Assembly: GCF_001305855.1 (NCBI RefSeq)
Contig: NZ_LIXZ01000016.1
Coordinates: 1,931-65,930 of the forward strand
Source: Rossellomorea vietnamensis
GTDB lineage: Bacteria > Bacillota > Bacilli > Bacillales > Bacillaceae_B
Reading direction: 5' to 3'
DNA length: 64,000 nucleotides
The position numbers and the translations under genes are program-made. Positions 58,845-64,000 of this stretch are shown piece by piece (the stretch's first letter is position 1; every line of letters starts with the position of its first letter). The notes beneath the pieces are model-generated. The model was not told the origin of the DNA and did no database searches. It worked only from the letters and a program-made list of their open reading frames with translations.

Positions 58845-59258
58845 ATGAAAAGAATCATACTGACTGTCCTTTTTGTCATTGTATTTGGGTGGATAAGTTA
58901 TTCAGTGTTATACAACGGTTTTTTCGGAGTGAAAAGCATAACCATACAAGAACACGATAGAACATTTGACGATGCTGAAAAGGTTACCGACCATGAAGTC
59001 ATTGCAACCGTCACGGGAATTCTAAATCGATCTAATAAAATAACCAATGTGCATTATAAACTGGCCGTAGAGCCTGCGTACAAACTTCAATTGGAATATA
59101 AAGAGACCGATGAAATTTTATACCTTCACGAAGGCTTTGATGCAAATGAAACGTTAATTTCTAGTGATCGTAGCGAATATTATTACAAAATCAATCAGAA
59201 ACAAACGGATACAATCGTCCAGCTATTATTGAAACAGAAAAAGGAGGACGGATCATGA
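58845..59258 (+). CDS. Small exported or membrane-anchored protein, unknown
   Basis: A 137-residue protein with one N-terminal helix (LTVLFVIVFGWISYSVLYNG) and a soluble domain outside the membrane (VIATVTGILNRSNKITNVHY, KLQLEYKETDEILYLHEGF). No lipobox. It resembles the many small Bacillus proteins with one anchor and a PepSY-like or DUF domain, but I cannot name the family. AAGGGAGGG precedes the ATG. Its stop overlaps the start of the GNAT pseudogene (ATGA). Confidence 0.6.
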   Translation: MKRIILTVLFVIVFGWISYSVLYNGFFGVKSITIQEHDRTFDDAEKVTDHEVIATVTGILNRSNKITNVHYKLAVEPAYKLQLEYKETDEILYLHEGFDANETLISSDRSEYYYKINQKQTDTIVQLLLKQKKEDGS

Positions 59259-59764
59259 TACATATTCTGAAAGCAAACGAGAATCATGTTAAAGGGATAA
59301 GAAAAATCTGTTCCGATGGGAATTGGGCAACATACCGGGATATATAAGCGAAAGAATATATTGAAAGAGTGATAGAAGAATTTTATAACGAAGAGCGGAT
59401 ATTAAAAGAAGTGACCACATCTAACCGGGAGTGGGGAGGCTATTTTGTCGCCGTTGAAGACGATAAAGTCGTTGGTGCTGGTGGAGGGGGGATGGTTAGT
59501 GAGACCGAGGGAGAGCTGTATGTCTTATACCTGGATCCTTTGAGGCGCAATGAAGGAATCGGGACCAGATTGCTGGATGCGATCACCAAACAGCAGAAAG
59601 AAGAGTTCAATGCCCGTAAGCAGTGGGTGTCTGTGCAACAGGGAAATCAGAAAGGCATTCCTTTTTACGAAGCGAAAGGGTTTGTATATGAGGGTGAGCA
59701 AGCTGGCTATGGAAATAAAGACGGCGAGGACTATCGATCAGTGAGGTATTTTCGTTTCATTTAA
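59255..59764 (+). pseudogene. GNAT acetyltransferase with a premature stop
   Basis: From ATG 59255 the frame reads HILKANENHVKGIRKICSDG, NWATYRDI, then TAA at 59345-59347, and continues in the same frame with AKEYIERVIEEFYNEERI and a complete GNAT core (YVLYLDPLRRNEGIGTRLLD, FYEAKGFVYEGEQ). Relatives have a Tyr at that point, so a single TAC or TAT to TAA change would explain it. Restart at an internal GTG (59369) is possible but would lack the first strand of the fold. The stop codon at 59762-59764 abuts a repeat. Confidence 0.75.
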
Positions 59765-59835
59765 GGAAGCATGGGGACGGTTCTGCTGCTTCCTATTGAG
59801 CAAAAAAAGAAGCACGGGAACCGTCCCCATGCTTC
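59765..59835. repeat. GGGACGGTTC repeat pair, type A, stop-to-stop
   Basis: Left arm GGAAGCATGGGGACGGTTC..TGCTTCC (59765-59793) directly after the GNAT stop. Right arm 59809-59835; its final bases form part of the stop (TGA, 59834-59836) of the permease gene on the other strand. An example of the full consensus. Confidence 0.9.
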
Positions 59836-60847
59836 ACCCCTTAAACGTAAACAATTCCTCAGAACGAACTGCTCGTTCGGTTGATTTCTTCTCTTCTTTT
59901 ATCTTTTGTTTCACCGGCAGATCACTATCAATCAATGCCTTCTTTAACGTGGCGCTGATAGAATTGATGCTCAGGATCAGGATGGAGAATAGAATCAATG
60001 GAACAACAACGAGCAAGGGATTTGTGAACACTTGCTGGATGTTCATGCTGATGGTGGCAGCCCATTCGTTGGTTTCTGAAAAATAGACCGGGTTGCTTGG
60101 TTCAAAGGGACCGATGGCGAATTCCGCCACTTTCATACCGCCAAGGGCCATTAAGATGATACCGAGTTGAATGAGCAGGGAAAGGGCTTGTGAAACCTGC
60201 TCGGAAAATAACACGATCGAGTGGCGAAGAAATTGAGGCAGGAGATGTTTTCGTATGAGGTGAAAACGGCTCGCTCCCATGGTCTTCGAGACATCGACAA
60301 ATTCCTGCTTCATAAAGAGCTTCATTTCTTCCCCAAGATAGATTCCAAGGGACGGGATGGTGATGGCGGCGATCCCGGCAAGCTGGATGAAGAAGTAGCG
60401 GCCTGAGGGAAGTGCCCCTCCTTGAAAAGCTCCTTCTATCGGTGCCAGCAGTCCAAACACGACAATTGCAAGGGGAAGGTACTGAAACGATTCCCCCAAC
60501 CCTTTCAATGGGCGTGTGAATGAACCCGGCAGAAATGTGTAAAGAAGGGCGAATCCAAATCCAAAAATCATCCTTAGGGCAGCAATGACAAGGGCTGCGA
60601 AAATCGTGAATTTCGCACCGGCCATCAGGAGTAAGAGGAAATTCCTGCCCAGTCGATCACTGCCGAGAAGCGGCATTTCTTCAGGCGTGAAAGGTGGTGC
60701 GGCTATTACCTTATTATTTTCATCCGATAAATATTGGGTGACTTCCTCATAATCAGGATTCAGGACGGGAACCAGGAAGCTTGCCACAAGCAGACCCATG
60801 ATGATCAGTACTGGGAAAGCCAGTCGCTTGATGAGCGGCTTAGACAT
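59834..60847 (-). CDS. ABC transporter permease, DppC/OppC-like
   Basis: Membrane protein of 337 residues with an N-terminal helix (FPVLIIMGLLVASFLVPVLN), an extracellular loop carrying EEMPLLGSDRLGRN (the typical LGTDxxGRD-type motif), and five further helices. The EAA-type loop is VDVSKTMGASRFHLIRKHLL. It overlaps the upstream permease by 8 nt. It would pass peptides or nickel-type ligands, but no binding protein or ATPase gene adjoins it in the window. Confidence 0.75.
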   Translation of the reverse strand: MSKPLIKRLAFPVLIIMGLLVASFLVPVLNPDYEEVTQYLSDENNKVIAAPPFTPEEMPLLGSDRLGRNFLLLLMAGAKFTIFAALVIAALRMIFGFGFALLYTFLPGSFTRPLKGLGESFQYLPLAIVVFGLLAPIEGAFQGGALPSGRYFFIQLAGIAAITIPSLGIYLGEEMKLFMKQEFVDVSKTMGASRFHLIRKHLLPQFLRHSIVLFSEQVSQALSLLIQLGIILMALGGMKVAEFAIGPFEPSNPVYFSETNEWAATISMNIQQVFTNPLLVVVPLILFSILILSINSISATLKKALIDSDLPVKQKIKEEKKSTERAVRSEELFTFKG

Positions 60848-61724
60848 GATATTCTCCCCCTTTCAGCCATTTTTTCAACAGTAAGGAACCGATCGTAAAC
60901 ACGATATAGAATGGGACGAAGATGAGAAGCATCCCAACGAAAAAGGCCGGCGATGACGAGGTGGCCGTTTCAAGCAGGACCGTCATGAAGCCTTTGATAT
61001 TAAATAATATCTCAATGACAAGAAGATTCGAAAGCATGAGCAGAAAGATCGGCTTCAAATGAAGGAAGAAGTGGATCCACACATTCCGGAATACATGAAA
61101 CCAGATCGTATAGCTCTTTTTGAACCCTTTTGAATAGGAGAATTCTACATAAGGTTTCGTTTCTTCTTCCTTCAGCTGGAATAGGAATTGCTTCACTAAA
61201 AACACCACGGGAAGGAACGAAAGGCAAATGACGGGCAGCGTATAGATTTTTTCTTCGCCGGTCGTATAGATGTCGAATAAGAGGACGTCCGTTTTTTTGA
61301 ACAGCCAAATGATAAACAGCTGGAATAATACGACGAGGAATACATCCGGAATTCCATCAAGAACATTGACCACTTTTTCTGAAGCCCGGAAAAGCTTTCT
61401 TGGCATGAGCATCATCAGGTAACTTGCGACAACCGAAATCAGGATGGCTGCCACAAAAGAGATGAACAGTATGGTGAACGAATAGGGATAGGTGCTGAAA
61501 AAAATGTCGAACATCCCGTATTGTTTATGATCGGCTCCCCACAGAACCATGATGGATGAAGGGGAAGTGAGTTCGAGAATCGTCTGCCATAATCGTAACC
61601 CGTATGCTCCCACATTGATGACGAGCTCTGTATCATAATCCAATAAAGCGCTGATTCCGCTGAGTAAAAACAAACCGATGAACACGATCACAAAATGAAC
61701 AGGCGTGCGTAATACTTTATTCAT
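60840..61724 (-). CDS. ABC transporter permease, DppB/OppB-like
   Basis: Membrane protein of 294 residues. Its first helix is HFVIVFIGLFLLSGISALLD, and the permease core YPYSFTILFISFVAAILISV is followed by NVLDGIPDVFLVVLFQLFII, matching OppB-type subunits in place of the PxF motif. The EAA-like loop is weakly conserved (EFSYSKGFKKSYTIWFHVFR). It forms the heterodimer with the OppC-like protein. It is diverged for the family, so the substrate may be unusual. Confidence 0.65.
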   Translation of the reverse strand: MNKVLRTPVHFVIVFIGLFLLSGISALLDYDTELVINVGAYGLRLWQTILELTSPSSIMVLWGADHKQYGMFDIFFSTYPYSFTILFISFVAAILISVVASYLMMLMPRKLFRASEKVVNVLDGIPDVFLVVLFQLFIIWLFKKTDVLLFDIYTTGEEKIYTLPVICLSFLPVVFLVKQFLFQLKEEETKPYVEFSYSKGFKKSYTIWFHVFRNVWIHFFLHLKPIFLLMLSNLLVIEILFNIKGFMTVLLETATSSSPAFFVGMLLIFVPFYIVFTIGSLLLKKWLKGGEYHV

Positions 61725-61838
61725 AGAAGTTCCCCTGCCTTATTCTAGAAAAATTACAATTTTTACTATATAAATGGTACAATAAAGAAATTGAATAGTA
61801 AACACTATTCAGAAAATATTGTCGAAGGTGATAATGGA

Positions 61839-62513
61839 ATGTGTCGAAATAGATTGTTTTTTGTATTATTCATTTCATCCTGTCTGTTCCTTTCCGGCTG
61901 CAGGGTAGTCTTTGATCCATTCGCCCAAAACGCGGAGCAAAAGGAAATCCAAAAAGAACACCGTCAAAAAGCGGACGTGCAGGAGCAGGAGGAAGTGGTG
62001 CAGGAAGAGTCTGAAGAACCTGCGTTCAACATCAATGCGACTCTTACATTGGATGGGGAGAAAATGATGATATCAGGGGATACGGACCTTCCGCCTGATA
62101 CATTTTTAAAGATTAAATTAATGCCATATAAGGGAAATGCAACGGTCGAAGAAATTAAGGAAGAAACGGCCGGGACTCTGAATGAAGTGCCTGCTAATAC
62201 AGTGGGGATCGGAACTTCGGTTGAAGAAGACGGATCGATCAGGGAGAAGACATATTACAGACCTGATTTATCGACCCGGTACCGTTTCGAATTGGTCTTT
62301 GAACCAGAAGGGCAGGAAGAAGAGATCAAGCAGCAATTAATCGAACAAGCGGGCAACCTGGATGAACTGCCCGGACTCCAGGTGACAAAGGAAGCCGATC
62401 CCGATGCCTCCATGGTACATGGCGATGACCCGGTAAAAGGATACATCCAAACCGTCAACATCATGAAAGCCGGGGAAAAGAATGGGGACGGGGTGACGTT
62501 GGAGTTTGAGTGA
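61839..62513 (+). CDS. Lipoprotein, unknown
   Basis: Exported lipoprotein of 224 residues with signal LFFVLFISSCLFLSGC (lipobox LFLSGC), a Glu/Gln-rich linker (QEQEEVVQEESEEP), then a beta-rich domain (FNINATLTLDGEKMMISGDT, RYRFELVFEPEGQEEEIKQQ). ATG at 61839 is chosen because GAAGGTGAT lies upstream at 7-8 nt; the longer frame has no SD. It is divergent from the permease pair and may be related to it, though it lacks a peptide-binding fold. The stop TGA opens a repeat unit. Confidence 0.65.
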   Translation: MCRNRLFFVLFISSCLFLSGCRVVFDPFAQNAEQKEIQKEHRQKADVQEQEEVVQEESEEPAFNINATLTLDGEKMMISGDTDLPPDTFLKIKLMPYKGNATVEEIKEETAGTLNEVPANTVGIGTSVEEDGSIREKTYYRPDLSTRYRFELVFEPEGQEEEIKQQLIEQAGNLDELPGLQVTKEADPDASMVHGDDPVKGYIQTVNIMKAGEKNGDGVTLEFE

Positions 62514-62538
62514 GCATGGGGACGGTTCTCGTGCTTCC
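62512..62538. repeat. GGGACGGTTC unit, type A, at the lipoprotein stop codon
   Basis: GAGCATGGGGACGGTTC..GTGCTTCC starts within the stop codon TGA (62511-62513). Here a single left arm is found without its right arm. A separate terminator follows at 62569. Confidence 0.85.
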
Positions 62539-62568
62539 CATTAGAAAGAAGATTATCTAAGAGCAAAA

Positions 62569-62598
62569 AGGCAATGGCTGGATGATCCGCCATTGCCT
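62569..62598. terminator. Bidirectional terminator
   Basis: AGGCAATGGC pairs with GCCATTGCCT around a 10-nt loop, with AAAA upstream and TAAT downstream. It serves the lipoprotein gene and the convergent DUF1232 gene. Confidence 0.75.
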
Positions 62599-62602
62599 AA
62601 TA

Positions 62603-62983
62603 CTATACTAACAGCAGTTTCCCTATCCATACAGCCACTAGAACCCAAATGAGGATAAACACAGCTCCGACAAACCAGTTCGTTGGACTATCGCTCTTCT
62701 GCATATGTCTTGCCTGTTTCCGCTTCTCCTCGAGCACTTCGGAGGGGATCCATTTCAGGGTGAGGATGATTCCAATGGGAACCAGGATGAGATCATCAAG
62801 ATACCCGATGAGCGGAATGAAATCAGGAATCAAATCGATGGGACTGAACGCATAGGCGACGACACATATGGCCAACATTTTTGCATGCAGAGGAGTTCTT
62901 GGATCTTTATAGGATAGATAAAGGACGATAAGATCCTGCTTTACGGTTTTGGCATAGTTCTTTAGTTTCGATAAGGTATTCAT
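62603..62983 (-). CDS. DUF1232 (YkvA-type) membrane protein
   Basis: A 126-residue protein. The DUF1232 core is LSYKDPRTPLHAKMLAICVV, AYAFSPIDLIPDFIPLIGYL and DDLILVPIGI. A C-terminal helix (WFVGAVFILIWVLVAVWIGK) follows. Its function is unknown; the family is widespread. It is 18 nt downstream of the channel-like gene and probably in its operon. Confidence 0.85.
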   Translation of the reverse strand: MNTLSKLKNYAKTVKQDLIVLYLSYKDPRTPLHAKMLAICVVAYAFSPIDLIPDFIPLIGYLDDLILVPIGIILTLKWIPSEVLEEKRKQARHMQKSDSPTNWFVGAVFILIWVLVAVWIGKLLLV

Positions 62984-63001
62984 AGGAGACCTCCCGGAAT
63001 G

Positions 63002-63352
63002 CTATTCTCTCTCAGCATTCCTTTTTTGTTTGTCCGGTTTCTGGATCATCGCATACGCCACATATCCGATCATCCCGATGAACGCCCCGTTGCCACCGAA
63101 AATATAGATCATCGTAAAAATCTTACCAAATGTGGTTTGGGGTTCAAAGGTGGGATGCCCGATGGTACTTAACGTCACAACGCAAAAATAAAGGGCGTCG
63201 ATCACGGACAAGCCTTCCTGCTTTACATAGAATGTGGTGCCTGAGAATAATAGGACCAATACTAATGTAAAAAGAACCTGGAAGTTTTTTAGTTTAAAGG
63301 CCTGCCATAAGGCTTTGAGCAGTCGTTTTAATGTGAGGAAAAATGAAATCAT
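63002..63352 (-). CDS. Two-helix ion channel family protein with an atypical filter
   Basis: A 116-residue protein with the M1-pore-M2 layout of bacterial two-helix K+ channels. M1 is VLFTLVLVLLFSGTTFYVKQ, the pore helix is IDALYFCVVTLSTIG, and M2 is GKIFTMIYIFGGNGAFIGMI with a Gly hinge. The selectivity filter reads TIGHP instead of the usual TVGYG or TVGFG, so K+ selectivity is uncertain. There is no cytoplasmic RCK domain; the C terminus is a short basic tail. Confidence 0.7.
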   Translation of the reverse strand: MISFFLTLKRLLKALWQAFKLKNFQVLFTLVLVLLFSGTTFYVKQEGLSVIDALYFCVVTLSTIGHPTFEPQTTFGKIFTMIYIFGGNGAFIGMIGYVAYAMIQKPDKQKRNAERE

Positions 63353-63499
63353 GGTTGTGGGATGCTCCTTTGATCGTCTGGCTTTTTGATAGCATAACAG
63401 ATGGAGGGAGGGGTTGAGAAGAGCCTCTTGAAGGAGTGGGGTGATTTAAAGAAAATTCGACACGGATGATAAATATTGTAAAACATGTTCCTTAAAAAT

Positions 63500-63572
63500 A
63501 AGCCACGGGACCTGTCCCCATGGCTTACCTCTGGCTGAAAAACGAAGCACAAGAACCGTCCCCGCGCTTCCC
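63500..63572. repeat. Type C and type A GGGACGGTTC-family units in series
   Basis: A type C unit AGCCACGGGACCTGTCCCCA..GGCT (63500-63526) and a type A unit GAAGCACAAGAACCGTCC.. (63544-63572). The stop codon of the SgrR-like gene begins at the next base, 63573. The remainder of 63353-63499 is gene-free. Confidence 0.85.
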
Positions 63573-64000
63573 TCACACCTCCGGCCGCACCCACAGCTTC
63601 GAAAAGTCTACATACCCGAAATGCTTGATTTCGATATTCATAATGTCGGTGGAAAATGGGATGTAGCGTTTCTCATAATAAAGTGGGATCATGATCGACT
63701 CTTTCATCAGCTTAGTCTCCAGTTTCATATTCAACTCGTTCCAGTCCGCGAATGGTGTGTGACGAAATTCCTCTAAATACACTCTCCACTCTTCTTTTTC
63801 AAACAGGGAATAGAGAGGCGAATACCCGTTTTTCAAAAAATGATAGAACGAGAAATCCTGGTTGGATTCAAAAATCTCGCCATGAACGAACAGGTCTACA
63901 TGCAAGGTCTCGGGCTGCCTCGTCAGTGTGTCTGCGAAGGAAAACCACTGGAGTTCGACGGGAATGCCTTCTTTTTCAAACATCTCCACGAGCCATTCGG
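63573..64000 (-). CDS. SgrR-like protein, solute-binding C-terminal domain (partial)
   Basis: The last ~142 residues of a gene that continues beyond the window. EIFESNQDFSFYHFLKNGYS, EEFRHTPFADWNELNMKLET and IMIPLYYEKRYIPFSTDIMN, with FGYVDFSKLWVRPEV at the end, match the family-5 peptide-binding domain at the C terminus of SgrR-type regulators. Such proteins carry an N-terminal HTH, which lies outside the window. A plain peptide-binding protein is an alternative. It may be functionally tied to the permease pair at 59.8-61.7 kb. Confidence 0.65.
   Translation of the reverse strand, partial: EWLVEMFEKEGIPVELQWFSFADTLTRQPETLHVDLFVHGEIFESNQDFSFYHFLKNGYSPLYSLFEKEEWRVYLEEFRHTPFADWNELNMKLETKLMKESIMIPLYYEKRYIPFSTDIMNIEIKHFGYVDFSKLWVRPEV

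Noticed and set aside
47643-59835. 29-bp palindromic repeats with short spacers resembling a CRISPR array
   Set aside because: Copies occur once or twice per intergenic gap, in inverted not direct order, separated by whole genes, and no cas gene is present.
59796-60086. 96-codon plus-strand frame starting in a repeat arm
   Set aside because: It lies antisense to the OppC-like gene and begins in the repeat; no SD.
1-64000. tRNA or rRNA genes and transposase genes
   Set aside because: None recognised on either strand; no conserved T-arm, 16S/23S segments or DDE/Y1 transposase frames were seen.

Overview
The window reads as a low-to-mid GC member of the Bacillaceae. Shine-Dalgarno sites are strong (GGAGG), TTG and GTG starts are common, and Bacillus-type families are present (YesMN two-component pair, CsbD, DUF3231, DUF1232, PadR/HAAS). 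A staphyloxanthin-type carotenoid cluster and a very abundant GGGACGGTTC intergenic repeat fit a pigmented, often marine lineage such as Rossellomorea (former Bacillus aquimaris/vietnamensis group). The genus is inference. No rRNA, tRNA, CRISPR array, prophage or transposase gene was seen.

Layout. 1-6.6 kb: a fructosamine (fructoselysine) operon, frlB-frlO-frlN-frlM-frlD-frlR plus a HAD phosphatase, behind a four-half-site operator. 6.7-10.2 kb: nitronate monooxygenase, and an MFS exporter divergent from a LysR regulator. 10.2-13.3 kb: decay and accessory zone with two tiny overlapping ORFs, a DUF4839 remnant, a YcxB-like protein, an AbrB/Doc toxin-antitoxin pair and repeat modules. 13.3-19.2 kb: esterase and crtP-crtO-crtN-crtQ; crtM is not in the window. 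20.1-31.0 kb: a sucrose/fructan locus with histidine kinase, response regulator, membrane-anchored sugar-binding protein, ABC transporter, GH32 hydrolase and fructokinase, with a cre site. 31.2-35.8 kb: N-acyl amino acid racemase, M20 deacylase and RpiR regulator, divergent from a YfcC-family transporter. 36.1-46.4 kb: a LacI/KdgR-controlled hexuronate or aldonate operon (KDG kinase, HxlB-like isomerase, Ldh-family dehydrogenase, TRAP transporter, Zn dehydrogenase, KDPG aldolase, mannonate dehydratase, SDR oxidoreductase). 46.9-64 kb: many short, mostly monocistronic housekeeping or accessory genes, among them a PIN toxin pair, an adenine-riboswitch-controlled adenosine deaminase, a broken PadR/HAAS unit, a secreted HNH nuclease, two peptide-type ABC permeases, a K+ channel-like protein and the end of an SgrR-like gene.

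The most unusual feature is a family of 25-29 bp palindromic units with core GGGGACGGTTC, found at more than 20 loci. They usually occur as head-to-head pairs that start exactly at stop codons of the flanking genes. The outer arms exist in several self-complementary versions (GAAGCA/TGCTTC, TAGAGT/ACTCTA, GAGCCA/TGGCTC). The unit is open in all six frames and has become the C terminus of at least three proteins. This looks like a structured, probably mobile, terminator-like element. It, the eda leader hairpin and the uronate cluster are the best leads.
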